Source: Flagellimonas sediminis (lineage in GTDB: Bacteria > Bacteroidota > Bacteroidia > Flavobacteriales > Flavobacteriaceae). From it: a DNA stretch of 64,000 bases. Location of the stretch: the NCBI RefSeq assembly GCF_010500845.1, contig NZ_JAAAMI010000012.1:1-64000 (forward strand), in the 5' to 3' direction. A program made the translations under genes and the position numbers. Below the pieces are notes generated by a model. That model did not search any database and was not told where the DNA came from. It saw only the letters and a program-made list of their open reading frames with translations. Below are positions 17,232 through 25,628 of this stretch, in pieces (position 1 is the stretch's first letter; every line of letters starts with the position of its first letter).

Positions 17232-17283
17232 ATGTTATGCCAAATTTGGAATAAGATTAAAATCCATACATTTAGCATAACAT
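17232..17283. repeat. Long inverted repeat upstream of an orphan gene
   Basis: ATGTTATGCCAAAT (17232-17245) and ATTTAGCATAACAT (17270-17283) are complementary at 13 of 14 positions around a 24-base loop. It lies in the 180-base gap between the tRNA-Lys terminator and the unknown gene at 17378. There is no U-run. It could be an operator, an RNA structure or a relic of a small mobile repeat. Confidence 0.5.
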
Positions 17284-17377
17284 ATCTCGCTCCTAGCCTT
17301 CCCGTCCTGGAGGAACAATGATATTTTTGCATTCATGCCTGCAAATCCACATATCAAAATAAAATCAACGTCGTTAA

Positions 17378-18004
17378 ATGTTTCTAAATCCTATAAATAG
17401 TCAAAGTTTAAGTGGAACTTGGTTAATGACCAATGATGGAAATTATTATGGAAAGCCGAGGGTCATCAAATTTGAAGGGGACCAAATATTACACTATGAA
17501 ATATTGGACCTGTTGAAAGATGGATTCTTGCAAAAGAAGTTTGCATTTAGCGAAAAATGGTCGGAAACTAAAAATGAAATCCTAAATGAAAATCAAATTC
17601 GGTTTTTTCCGATGGGAAAAAAGCATTCCGTAATCAATGAAAACGAATCCAGAACAGAGGACACCGAATTTGCCATGGACTATGAGTTGTTAACACCTAC
17701 TCTGACGGAGTTGACTGAAGAGGAAATACAAAAGCTTCATTTTTTTATAGAATGGAACAACGAAACACTTGATTTTAAGTTTAATCAATCCTTGGATAGC
17801 ATAACAATACAAGAACTCAACAAAAAAATGGGTTGGGAAGGAAGAAAACTTGTTTTGGAGAAAATGGACAACACCTATTTTGGCACTCTATACGAAAATG
17901 GATATAGATCCATGTTATTACCGATCAAAGAAATTGACAAAGAGAAGGTTATTCTTTCAGGATTCCCTAAAGAACCATACCAAGCAATAGGTTACCCAAA
18001 ATAA
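17378..18004 (+). CDS. Hypothetical protein, unrecognised
   Basis: 208 residues, no family recognised. It begins MFLNPINSQSLSGTWLMTNDGNYYG; the SLSGTWLM segment and a later YFGTLYENGYRSML suggest a beta-rich lipocalin-like or copper-resistance-like fold, but this is only an impression. No signal peptide or membrane segment is seen. The protein is rich in Glu, Lys and Asn and the DNA is more AT-rich than its neighbours. It stands alone downstream of tRNA-Lys and an inverted repeat, with a shared terminator behind it, so it may be a recently acquired or fast-evolving gene (inference). Confidence 0.6.
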   Translation: MFLNPINSQSLSGTWLMTNDGNYYGKPRVIKFEGDQILHYEILDLLKDGFLQKKFAFSEKWSETKNEILNENQIRFFPMGKKHSVINENESRTEDTEFAMDYELLTPTLTELTEEEIQKLHFFIEWNNETLDFKFNQSLDSITIQELNKKMGWEGRKLVLEKMDNTYFGTLYENGYRSMLLPIKEIDKEKVILSGFPKEPYQAIGYPK

Positions 18005-18015
18005 ACAACCACAAA

Positions 18016-18040
18016 AAAAGCAAGCCAATGGCCTGCTTTT
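18016..18040. terminator. Bidirectional terminator
   Basis: AAAAGCA-A-GCC, loop AAT, GGC-C-TGCTTTT: a stem with one mismatch flanked by A and T runs, between the convergent genes at 17378-18004 and 18063-20177. Confidence 0.72.
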
Positions 18041-18062
18041 CCATATTCGCTTTTCAAGTTTC

Positions 18063-20177
18063 TTAGGAGATGCTTTTTGCCAACATCAAAATTTTGTTCG
18101 CCAAAGATTCAATCGCAGCGGCATAACGTTGATCCCATTCTTCCAACCTGTTTGATGATTCAAGGGAAATTTCATATTCCAATCCCGGAAGGATCCATGA
18201 GGCATATCCACTGAAAGGATCGGTTGATGCATACAAGGATTTGTACCAAGAACCATAGTACATGCCCTTTTCATCAATAAAGCTTTTTTCCAAAGCGATC
18301 AGTTGTTCATTGATACTTTTCAGTTCCTTCTTGGAAAGTGCCTTTTCCCCCAAAGCTCTGGTAAGGGCAGCATCTAAAACTGTCGTATTCCTTTCCAAAA
18401 CCGCCAAAGCGGTTTCCACCTTTCCAAAGCCTGCAAACTCCTTATCAAATTGTTGAATCTTTTTGACTGCACTTTCAAAATGCCCTTTTAAATCGACCGC
18501 ATACCTTTTCACATCATAGGGAATCACTTCCGCATTCGCCATTCTCAGCGCCATTAAACCTGCCCATTGCCCTATTGTTCCGCCCATTTTAAACTCTGGG
18601 TCCACATAGGTCTCATAAAAATGGAAATCGTCATAATTGGTGTGATAAAGGGTAGGTCCACCAGAACCACCACTTAGAGAGGGTACCCCTACGTGCATGT
18701 AAAAACCGATATGGTCCGATCCTCCACCAAGGTTACCGATACTGGGCACCTCCTTCTCCCCTCGCCACTCGTCGTAAAGCGTTTTATCCGTATAAGGGTA
18801 ATCTACTTTTTTAGCCATTTCCGTAACGAGACCTTTTAAGGTTGGGGACGAAGCGGCCCCAAAATTTTTACCTGAAACCCCGCCATCAAAATTCAGGTAA
18901 GCCACCGCTTTGGCACCCAAAACATCACGCATTTGCTCTACCCATTCCGATGAACCAATTACACCGTGTTCCTCAGCATCCCAATGGGCAATAAGTATGG
19001 AGCGCTTGGGAGAATGCCCTGCTTTTACCATCTTGCCCAAGGCTTCACTCAAGGACAATAACATAGCTGTACCACTATTGGGATCGGTGGCCCCAAACGC
19101 CCAAGCATCGTAGTGGCAACCTAAAATGATCCATTCATCCGGATATTCGGAACCTTTAAAAGTTCCCACCACATTGCTGATCCGGGTAAAATCTTTCTTT
19201 TGGTCCACTTGCAACCTTAAGGTAAGTTCTTCCCCACCTTCCAATCGGTAGGTATAAGGTAAGCCTCCTTGCCATCCGGACGGAACCACTTTTCCGTTCA
19301 TTCTGGCAAAGATCTCCTTGGCGGCCCCATAGGCAATAGGGAGCACCGGAATGGTGTGCAGACCAGCTTCCGATGGATCTAATCGTTTTACTTTTTTCTT
19401 TCCGTCCAGTGGAAGTGATGGCTCAAATGGGGTCAAGGGGTCGCCTTCGTAATCCGTGGTCAAAAGGGAACCACGTTGAATGGCACTTTCGTCATAATAT
19501 ACCCCATCAGGATAAACAAGACCTTTCATATAACCACTATCGGCCGGATCGGTATAGATGATCAAACCGGCCGCTCCATATTGTTCGGCAAACTTGGCCT
19601 TGTATCCCCTAAAGTTTCCTCCATAACGGGCAATTATAATTTTTCCTTTAACATCGATGCCCATTTCCGTGAGCTTTTCAAAATCTTCCTTGGTACCATA
19701 ATTGGCATAGACAACGGTAGAAGTTACATCCCCACTTCCAGAATAGGCATTCCATCCTTTGCCCAAGGTAGGGTCAGCGGAAAACGGATCTTCTTCCATA
19801 ATATATTCCTGCTGGTTAAGGGGCAACCTGATCGGTGTTACAAGATCAATGTTGGAGGTTCCACCATTTGTGGACATATAAATGTCATAAGGATAACGGT
19901 CCACCATCATACCGGCCTCCTCCATGACCTTTGCCATATAATCGGCCACCTTTTCATTGGCCGGGGTTCCAGCAATATGTGGTCTTTCCGTTAATTTTTT
20001 CAAATGTTCCCGATAACCGGGAAAATCCATACCCTGCATTAACAGGGTTTCCATTTTTTCCTGTTCTTGGAAGGATGTTGGTGTATATCCGTTCCATTCT
20101 TGGGCAGCTGCAAAATGACCTGTCAATAGGGCCACGCAATAATAAAGAAATGATGTAAGGGAAACTTTATGCTTCAT
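18063..20177 (-). CDS. M28 family metallopeptidase, glutamate carboxypeptidase II (PSMA)-like
   Basis: 704 residues from the ATG at 20177; an upstream TTG at 20201 lies in a TATTTTTG promoter box (20199-20206) and is rejected. A signal peptide (MKHKVSLTSFLYYCVALLTGHFAAAQ) precedes an exported protein. Domains follow the PSMA order: M28 start, inserted PA domain (about 150-320), zinc catalytic core with GCHYDAWAFGATDPNSG, HWDAEEHGVIGS (catalytic Glu-Glu) and LNFDGG, a later HTNYDDF with the last His ligand, and a C-terminal dimerisation domain. It should remove C-terminal acidic or other residues from peptides outside the cytoplasm. Monocistronic. Confidence 0.92.
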   Translation of the reverse strand: MKHKVSLTSFLYYCVALLTGHFAAAQEWNGYTPTSFQEQEKMETLLMQGMDFPGYREHLKKLTERPHIAGTPANEKVADYMAKVMEEAGMMVDRYPYDIYMSTNGGTSNIDLVTPIRLPLNQQEYIMEEDPFSADPTLGKGWNAYSGSGDVTSTVVYANYGTKEDFEKLTEMGIDVKGKIIIARYGGNFRGYKAKFAEQYGAAGLIIYTDPADSGYMKGLVYPDGVYYDESAIQRGSLLTTDYEGDPLTPFEPSLPLDGKKKVKRLDPSEAGLHTIPVLPIAYGAAKEIFARMNGKVVPSGWQGGLPYTYRLEGGEELTLRLQVDQKKDFTRISNVVGTFKGSEYPDEWIILGCHYDAWAFGATDPNSGTAMLLSLSEALGKMVKAGHSPKRSILIAHWDAEEHGVIGSSEWVEQMRDVLGAKAVAYLNFDGGVSGKNFGAASSPTLKGLVTEMAKKVDYPYTDKTLYDEWRGEKEVPSIGNLGGGSDHIGFYMHVGVPSLSGGSGGPTLYHTNYDDFHFYETYVDPEFKMGGTIGQWAGLMALRMANAEVIPYDVKRYAVDLKGHFESAVKKIQQFDKEFAGFGKVETALAVLERNTTVLDAALTRALGEKALSKKELKSINEQLIALEKSFIDEKGMYYGSWYKSLYASTDPFSGYASWILPGLEYEISLESSNRLEEWDQRYAAAIESLANKILMLAKSIS

Positions 20178-20373
20178 ATTTATGAGGTTTGGTTTTCCCA
20201 AAAATAAGGCTTTAATCTTTCAAGATTTGTCCAATAGATGTTGCGGCAACAACTTTTGGATTATTCCTGATTTGGATCAGTTAGAATTATGGAATTACCA
20301 ATCAAATTATTTGGATTACTTCATGAAATCAGCCCTTAGCAAAAGGTGTACAAAACCTTCCGAAAAATTCACC

Positions 20374-21651
20374 TCAATGCTCCGAATCGTCCATGGTGAT
20401 GGATGTGGGAAACTCAAATACCTCCAAAGAAAAATAAGGCAAAGCGGCCAAAAGATGATCAAAAATATCGGCCATGACATATTCATAGTTTTCCCAACGT
20501 TTGTCGGAGCTGAACGCATAGATTTCCAAGGGAATTCCCTTTGCGGTGGGTTCCAACTGACGGACCATCAAGGTCATATTTTTGTTGATGGCCGAATGGT
20601 TTTGAAGATAATTGGTGACGTATTTTCGGAACACGCCAAAATTGGTAAGGTTACGTCCGTTCACCAAAAGTTCTTTGTTGATATTGTTATCCTTGTTATA
20701 GGCATTTATCTGTTCACTCCTAGTGTTTAAATAAGATTCCACTAACTGGATTTTTTTCAATTCGACAATATCCTTTTCCGTTAAGAACCGTATACTTTTT
20801 TGACTGATGATCAATGCCCTCTTGATTCGCCTTCCGCCAGATACCTGCATTCCCCTCCAGTTTTTGAAGGAATCCGAAATCAAAGCGTATGTGGGAATGG
20901 TGGTAATGGTCTTGTCGAAATTCTGGACTTTTACCGTGGCCAAGGAAATCTCGACCACATCCCCATCGGCACCATATTTTTCAAAGGTGATCCAATCCCC
21001 TATCCGCACCATGTCATTTATAGTGACCTGGATACTGGCCACCAATCCCAAAATGGAATCCTTAAAAATGAGGAGTATAATGGCAGAGGCCGCTCCCAAA
21101 GCGGTAAAAAACTTCCAGACGGTGGTTTCTGTGACAATGGCAAATATGGTTAGGACACCCACCACCCAGGCAAAAATCATGAATACCTGTACGTAACTAT
21201 CAATTGGTTTGTCCTTGAATCTTTGAAGTGTTTTTAGGTATCCATTGGTACTTTTAAAGAACTTCCTGAAAATGATCAAGGTAAGAAACACGAATAGAAT
21301 CTTGATCACCTTCAAGGCTATGCCACCTGCATAATCAAAATCCATGAACGCCATGGGAACAAATTCCAACAAGAGCAATAATGGAAATATATGTGCCACA
21401 TAGCGGGGCACTTGGTGCATCACCAAAAAATTATCAAAATTATTCTTCGATTTTCGGGCCAAACGAATGGAAACTCCACGTAGCACCCTCCATAGAATAA
21501 GATCAAGCACAAAGGCCACGATCAAAACCCCGACCAACAAAATCAATAAGTTAAGGTAAGAAGCCAGAACTTCCCCCATTCCTGTTTTTAGAAGGTAGTC
21601 ATGAAGCAACCTTCCCCAATCCTTGTACATTGAAATGATCTCTGAAAACAT
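20374..21651 (-). CDS. Mechanosensitive ion channel, YbdG/MscM-type MscS family
   Basis: 425 residues. Several membrane segments occupy about residues 25-200, with hydrophobic stretches in ASYLNLLILLVGVLIVAFVLDLIL and ILFVFLTLIIF, followed by the pore-lining helix and the MscS beta domain. The segment IGDWITFEKYGADGDVVEISLATVKV, the DKTITTIPTYALISDSFKNWRGM block and SGGRRIKRAL match E. coli YbdG (miniconductance MscM) closely, including its insertion. It releases solutes upon osmotic downshock. A promoter ends only five bases before the ATG. Confidence 0.92.
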   Translation of the reverse strand: MFSEIISMYKDWGRLLHDYLLKTGMGEVLASYLNLLILLVGVLIVAFVLDLILWRVLRGVSIRLARKSKNNFDNFLVMHQVPRYVAHIFPLLLLLEFVPMAFMDFDYAGGIALKVIKILFVFLTLIIFRKFFKSTNGYLKTLQRFKDKPIDSYVQVFMIFAWVVGVLTIFAIVTETTVWKFFTALGAASAIILLIFKDSILGLVASIQVTINDMVRIGDWITFEKYGADGDVVEISLATVKVQNFDKTITTIPTYALISDSFKNWRGMQVSGGRRIKRALIISQKSIRFLTEKDIVELKKIQLVESYLNTRSEQINAYNKDNNINKELLVNGRNLTNFGVFRKYVTNYLQNHSAINKNMTLMVRQLEPTAKGIPLEIYAFSSDKRWENYEYVMADIFDHLLAALPYFSLEVFEFPTSITMDDSEH

Positions 21652-21655
21652 GCTG

Positions 21656-21688
21656 CAAAATTACGGCATCCTTTCGAGCTCCGAACAA
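21656..21688 (-). promoter_or_regulatory. Candidate promoter of the MscS gene, next to its ATG
   Basis: Minus-strand TTG at 21686-21688, 22-base spacer, TAATTTTG at 21656-21663. The predicted start of transcription falls on or beside the ATG at 21651, implying a leaderless message or use of a later ATG at 21630. Confidence 0.45.
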
Positions 21689-21737
21689 TTATTAACGCCT
21701 TATTCAGAAATGGAATATTAGCCTCTCGCCCTAAAAA

Positions 21738-22028
21738 TCATATAACCCTGTCAGCTTTTATGACCATTGGGGCTTCCTGAAGTTTTCCGTTGGCAAAAGC
21801 CTGGAATTTTTTGATATGGGGCTGTCCATTATGCCTGTCCAAACCTTCCTGATCTTCCCAAATCTCATAAAAGATGAATCGGTTTTCATCCTCCTTGTCC
21901 TGATGAAGGTCATATTGAATGCATGCTTCTTCTTTATGGGTTTTGCCCATAAGCTCTACCAAGGCATTTTTAACCTCGTTCATGTATTCCGGTTTACTTG
22001 TAATGATGGCAATTACATATACTTTCAT
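21738..22028 (-). CDS. Antibiotic biosynthesis monooxygenase (ABM) domain protein, YgiN-like
   Basis: 96 residues, one ABM ferredoxin-like domain: IAIITSKPEYMNEVKNALVE, THKEEACIQYDLHQDKEDENRFIFYEIWEDQEGLDRH and HIKKFQAF. E. coli YgiN of this family is a cofactor-free quinol monooxygenase next to MdaB, and here the preceding gene is MdaB-like, so a quinone-related role is likely (inference). Last gene of the operon nitroreductase-MdaB-ABM, 21 bases after the MdaB-like gene. Confidence 0.88.
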   Translation of the reverse strand: MKVYVIAIITSKPEYMNEVKNALVELMGKTHKEEACIQYDLHQDKEDENRFIFYEIWEDQEGLDRHNGQPHIKKFQAFANGKLQEAPMVIKADRVI

Positions 22029-22049
22029 GATGCCGTTGTTAATGGTTAT

Positions 22050-22643
22050 TTACTTTATGATTTGTTCGAGATGATTTCTGTACTCGCGAAGATACTGCTC
22101 AATTTGCGGATCCTTGATCACATTAAAGCAATGAAAATTGGGCAGTACCTCATATCCGCAAAATCGGTAATTGATCCCAACATTGTACAGTACATCGTCC
22201 GCAGTCTTTCCACTCAACAAATATTGGTCCTTGTTCCCCGAGAATTCTTCCGGCGCGTTCCATGAAGTTACCATGGTCATTTTTCTTCCCTGCATCAGTC
22301 CACCGGTGCCATAGTTTTTAGATGGATCTTTTCGGGTACGTCCATCGTCTTTCAACAATCTACCCAAAGCCAACCCCGTATTGAAGACCTCGTCCACATA
22401 TTTTTTATGGATCCAAGGCGTGTTGAACCAATAGACGGGTGTATGTAGTACAACCACATCGGCCTTTACATATTTTTCCACTTCCCCTGCAGGATCATAT
22501 CCGTCCTCGATAATGGTCTCGGAATAGGTATATCCATGATCTTCACAGAAAGTCTTGGTGGTTTCCGCCAAGGTTTTGGTCAGTTTTCCTTCGGAAATAC
22601 CTTGATAATATTGATGGGCGTTGATAATATGTAAGTGTTTCAT
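22050..22643 (-). CDS. NAD(P)H-dependent flavodoxin-fold oxidoreductase, MdaB-like quinone reductase
   Basis: 197 residues with the features of the NQO1/MdaB family: HLHIINAHQYYQGISEGKLTKTL at the N-terminus, VVLHTPVYWFNTPWIHKKYVDEVF, GLMQGRKMTMVTSWNAPEEF, and the C-terminal FCGYEVLPNFHCFNVI. It would reduce quinones by two electrons using FAD and NADPH, avoiding semiquinone radicals. It sits between a nitroreductase and an ABM monooxygenase under a divergent HxlR regulator, which suggests defence against quinones or electrophiles. Confidence 0.9.
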   Translation of the reverse strand: MKHLHIINAHQYYQGISEGKLTKTLAETTKTFCEDHGYTYSETIIEDGYDPAGEVEKYVKADVVVLHTPVYWFNTPWIHKKYVDEVFNTGLALGRLLKDDGRTRKDPSKNYGTGGLMQGRKMTMVTSWNAPEEFSGNKDQYLLSGKTADDVLYNVGINYRFCGYEVLPNFHCFNVIKDPQIEQYLREYRNHLEQIIK

Positions 22644-22721
22644 CAGTTTGTTTTGAATAATAAGGATTTAGGTGGGCGACTCTTGGTCAAACCACTTGAA
22701 AACGGTAAAAAGGAAATGGGG

Positions 22722-23321
22722 TTAAATGGACTGCACAACAGCATCCAGATCCAATCTGGATTTTTGCTTCAGGGCTGGTTGATTGGGATCTTCGGAATCA
22801 CGATAGCCTATGGCCACAGCAAACAAAGATGTATATCCATCCAATTGTAGAACGGAATCGTACCCTTCCTTTTCAATGCCTTCCATGGGTGTGGAATCTA
22901 TACCCATTGAGGCACACGCACCCAAAAAGAAGCCGAGTGACAAATACACTTGATGGGACAACCAAGATTGGATAACATCTTCATCAAGGGGTTTTAGAAA
23001 TTGTTTATAGTACCCCACACTCCCCGGCTGCAAATGCCTTTCTATTTGTTCTTCAAATTTTTTAAGATCATTGATCACTGTGAACACCACCAAATGGCTG
23101 GCATCTTTCACCTTCTGATCATTAAAAAAGGATTGTTCGGCAAGCTTCCTTTTTAGGGCTTCATCCGAAACAAAGATGAATTGCCATGGTTGACTGTTGA
23201 TCGATGAAGGGCTCAACCGCAGAATTTCCTTGAGATCTTGAATTCTATCTTCTGGAATTTTCTTGGTGGGGTCGTACTTTTTGGTGGTATATCGCTGTTC
23301 AGCCAGTTGTAAAAAATCCAT
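22722..23321 (-). CDS. Nitroreductase family NAD(P)H-dependent flavin oxidoreductase
   Basis: 199 residues of the NfsB/FMN-reductase type: QRYTTKKYDPTKKIPEDR, LRLSPSSINSQPWQFIFVSDEAL (FMN-binding), WLSHQVYLSLGFFLGACASMGIDSTPMEG and AVAIGYRDSED. It would reduce nitroaromatics, quinones or flavins with FMN. First gene of the three-gene operon transcribed away from hxlR; its promoter overlaps the putative operator at 23342-23392. Confidence 0.93.
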   Translation of the reverse strand: MDFLQLAEQRYTTKKYDPTKKIPEDRIQDLKEILRLSPSSINSQPWQFIFVSDEALKRKLAEQSFFNDQKVKDASHLVVFTVINDLKKFEEQIERHLQPGSVGYYKQFLKPLDEDVIQSWLSHQVYLSLGFFLGACASMGIDSTPMEGIEKEGYDSVLQLDGYTSLFAVAIGYRDSEDPNQPALKQKSRLDLDAVVQSI

Positions 23322-23341
23322 GAGTTCTATGCTTTGAATTA

Positions 23342-23392
23342 AACTATACTTTTTATAGTTACAAACATATATATAGTTTTATATCTTTGCAA
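23342..23392. promoter_or_regulatory. Divergent promoter region with inverted repeat, candidate HxlR operator
   Basis: Inverted repeat AACTATA (23342-23348), 5 bases, TATAGTT (23354-23360), with a further half-site TATAGTT at 23372-23378. On the minus strand, TTG (23390-23392), 20 bases and TATGTTTG (23362-23369) make the nitroreductase promoter, whose start point falls in the palindrome. On the plus strand TATCTTTG at 23382-23389 is a -7 box for the regulator. One protein bound here would control both directions. Confidence 0.65.
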
Positions 23393-23437
23393 TAACGGTC
23401 AAAATGTATAGCAGCTATTTTTTTAACTATTTATTCC

Positions 23438-23791
23438 ATGTATTCTGTCGACAACAAACATTATCCTTGCAGTACCAGCCTCACAATGAAGTATATAGGA
23501 GGAAAATGGAAATCGGTAATTCTGATTCATCTTGCCAAAGAAAAAAAAAGATATAATGAACTCCGGAAGGAAATACCCACCATTACCGAGCGTACTCTAA
23601 GCCTTCAACTGAAGGAACTGGAGTCCGATGGGCTTATATGCAGAAAAGTATACACCAACAAACCACCTCTGAAAGTGGAATATGAACTCACAACATTTGG
23701 AAAAACATTGATCCCCGTTCTAGATGCCATTTCCAATTGGGGCAAAGAGGCTTCAAAGGCCCAAAAAAAAATCAAAGTGAGCCTTGATTAA
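23438..23791 (+). CDS. HxlR family transcriptional regulator
   Basis: 117 residues, a single winged-helix DNA-binding domain of the HxlR type: CSTSLTMKYIGGKWKSVIL, RYNELRKEIPTITERTLSLQLKELESDGLI, and YELTTFGKTLIPVLDAISNWG. The N-terminal Cys in HYPC before the conserved core is the residue used for quinone or electrophile sensing in relatives such as YodB/HypR. Divergent from the nitroreductase-MdaB-ABM operon, which it most likely represses together with its own gene. Confidence 0.93.
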   Translation: MYSVDNKHYPCSTSLTMKYIGGKWKSVILIHLAKEKKRYNELRKEIPTITERTLSLQLKELESDGLICRKVYTNKPPLKVEYELTTFGKTLIPVLDAISNWGKEASKAQKKIKVSLD

Positions 23792-23826
23792 AACAAGGTT
23801 TCCATTTAAATAAAGGAAAAACAGAT

Positions 23827-23853
23827 GGTGCGCCTACCATAGGCAAGCGCACC
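23827..23853 (-). terminator. Terminator-like hairpin after the phosphatase operon
   Basis: GGTGCGC (23827-23833) pairs with GCGCACC (23847-23853), with inner CCTA/TAGG pairing. On the minus strand it is followed by ATCTGTTTTT, a weak U-run. It lies between the convergent HxlR and phosphatase genes. Confidence 0.6.
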
Positions 23854-23860
23854 CAAAATC

Positions 23861-25627
23861 TTATTTAGACCCTAGGGCCAACAAGATTTTTTGAAAAACC
23901 TCGGTGTTTTCATAAACTCCATTGAAATCTTCTGCATGGGGGCCATACGCAAACAAGGGCACCATAATCCCCGTATGGTCAATAGTTAAAAAATCACCGT
24001 GGACCGTCCCATCTTGCAAACTTCCGCCCACTATCCCGAAACCAGAAGTTTCATGATCGGCAGTGATGACCACCAACGTATTTTTATGGGCATCCGCAAA
24101 GCGGATGGCTTCCGCAATGGCTTGGTCAAAATCCAACATTTCCTGTATAATGTCGCTGGTACTATTGGAGTGTCCACCGTTATCGATTTGGGCTCCTTCA
24201 ACCATTAAGAAAAAAGGTTCTGACCTGGCTCCCAGCGCATCCAACGATTTTTTAACCGCCTCAGGCAATGTTTTTCCCCTTCCCTTTTCCATGGATGGTG
24301 CCTTATTCTCACCCAAGTAAACCGCGGTTTGCTCGGAGAAATCTGAGAAGCCGTCCAAAGTTTGGGTCTGGAATACTTTGGAAACAGTTGCTTCCTGATT
24401 TTGGCCACCTGCCATAAAAAAATCCAAGTGACTTTTCCTTAAATCTGTCACAAGACCTTCGGTATTGTCACGTTCCACCTGATGTGCAAAAAAAGCGGAT
24501 GGGGTGGCCCCGTAAATGGCATCGGTTGAAACAATGGCCGCGTTGAACCCTTTTTCGCTTGTAATATCTATCAAACTGGTCAAAACTTCGCCTCTGGGGC
24601 CCACACCAATGGCCCTGTTATTTGTTTTGTTGCCAGTGGCCATGGCCGTTGCCCCTGCAGCTGAATCGGTAATCAAATCATCAAACGACGCTGTCTTTAC
24701 CAAACCGATGTTTTTCAAACCAGTAAGGGTAAGCTTTCCACGGTTGGCAATCATACCCGAGGTAATCTGGGCCAATCCAGTGCCGTCCCCGATCATTAAA
24801 ATGATATTTTTGGGCTTGGACTCGGGATTGTATTCATATTTTGGTGCATAAACCTCAATTGGGTCTATAAGTCGGAAGGTATTTCCATCGAGCTTACCCA
24901 AATATTGAACTGCCAAGGCAGGTTCATCTGTATTGATATAATCCACGCCCATTTTGGCCAATCGGGCCCAAGCCGTCTTGGTATCGGGTGTGGCCCAAAA
25001 ACGGAAGGGTTTTCCCGACCTCTTGGTTTTTGCAATGGCATTCTGTACCACTTCAAAGTCGGGTGAAGTCATTCTTCCATAGCCATTCCAAACCGAAAAA
25101 TCCTTAAAACTAACACTTACCAAGCCTACCCTGGCTAAATCAATGTGGTCCAATTCATCCAAATTTTGATGGTCGAACCAAACGAAATCAGGATAATTTT
25201 TATAGTCTTCCGGCTTGGGCCTGTTTCCGGACACCACAAATTTAACCTTGGACAAAGTTGGGTAGTTTTTCAATACCTCAACTAACTTCTTCATGGTGGA
25301 ATAGGCCTCGGATTTGATATCTATAAGCAACTGAATTTCCCTCAATTTCCCCGATTTTTCCAATCCTTGCAATTTGTCCAAGTAAAGGGTTTCCAAAGTT
25401 TTTTCTTCTTCGATTTCATTTTCGGCATGGGTCACGAACAACTTTCCATTTTTAAGGAATACATCTGCCTCAATGGATGCCGCACCATTGCTGTAGGCAA
25501 ACAAAAATGGTAGTTCCTGTTCATAATCGTTATGGGAATGTACTTTGTACGTTTCTTGCGCCAGCAGATGTTGATGTGTACTTAAAAACCAAAGTACCAT
25601 TGCTACTGCTCCAATAATTTTTTTCAT
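23861..25627 (-). CDS. Fusion of a GDPD/PLC-like phosphodiesterase domain and alkaline phosphatase
   Basis: 588 residues with a signal peptide (MKKIIGAVAMVLWFLSTHQHLLAQ). Residues 28-245 form a TIM-barrel phosphodiesterase of the AIM6/glycerophosphodiesterase-like type: HSHNDYEQ (H30, H32), SIEADVFL (E53, D55) and FVTHAEN (H67) correspond to the catalytic and metal residues of that fold. From about residue 270 a complete PhoA-like alkaline phosphatase follows: MIGDGTG (metal Asp 281), TDSAAGATA (nucleophile Ser 322), VEGAQIDNGGH and ADHETSGFG. The two activities in series could cut phosphodiesters and then free phosphate (inference). Starts one base after the preceding phosphatase, so cotranscribed; last gene of the SusCD locus. 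Confidence 0.88.
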   Translation of the reverse strand: MKKIIGAVAMVLWFLSTHQHLLAQETYKVHSHNDYEQELPFLFAYSNGAASIEADVFLKNGKLFVTHAENEIEEEKTLETLYLDKLQGLEKSGKLREIQLLIDIKSEAYSTMKKLVEVLKNYPTLSKVKFVVSGNRPKPEDYKNYPDFVWFDHQNLDELDHIDLARVGLVSVSFKDFSVWNGYGRMTSPDFEVVQNAIAKTKRSGKPFRFWATPDTKTAWARLAKMGVDYINTDEPALAVQYLGKLDGNTFRLIDPIEVYAPKYEYNPESKPKNIILMIGDGTGLAQITSGMIANRGKLTLTGLKNIGLVKTASFDDLITDSAAGATAMATGNKTNNRAIGVGPRGEVLTSLIDITSEKGFNAAIVSTDAIYGATPSAFFAHQVERDNTEGLVTDLRKSHLDFFMAGGQNQEATVSKVFQTQTLDGFSDFSEQTAVYLGENKAPSMEKGRGKTLPEAVKKSLDALGARSEPFFLMVEGAQIDNGGHSNSTSDIIQEMLDFDQAIAEAIRFADAHKNTLVVITADHETSGFGIVGGSLQDGTVHGDFLTIDHTGIMVPLFAYGPHAEDFNGVYENTEVFQKILLALGSK

Positions 25628-25628
25628 C

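Noticed and set aside
17075..18004. Integrated element using tRNA-Lys as attachment site
   Set aside because: No integrase gene and no repeated copy of the tRNA 3' end in the following kilobase; kept only as a weak suspicion for the orphan gene.
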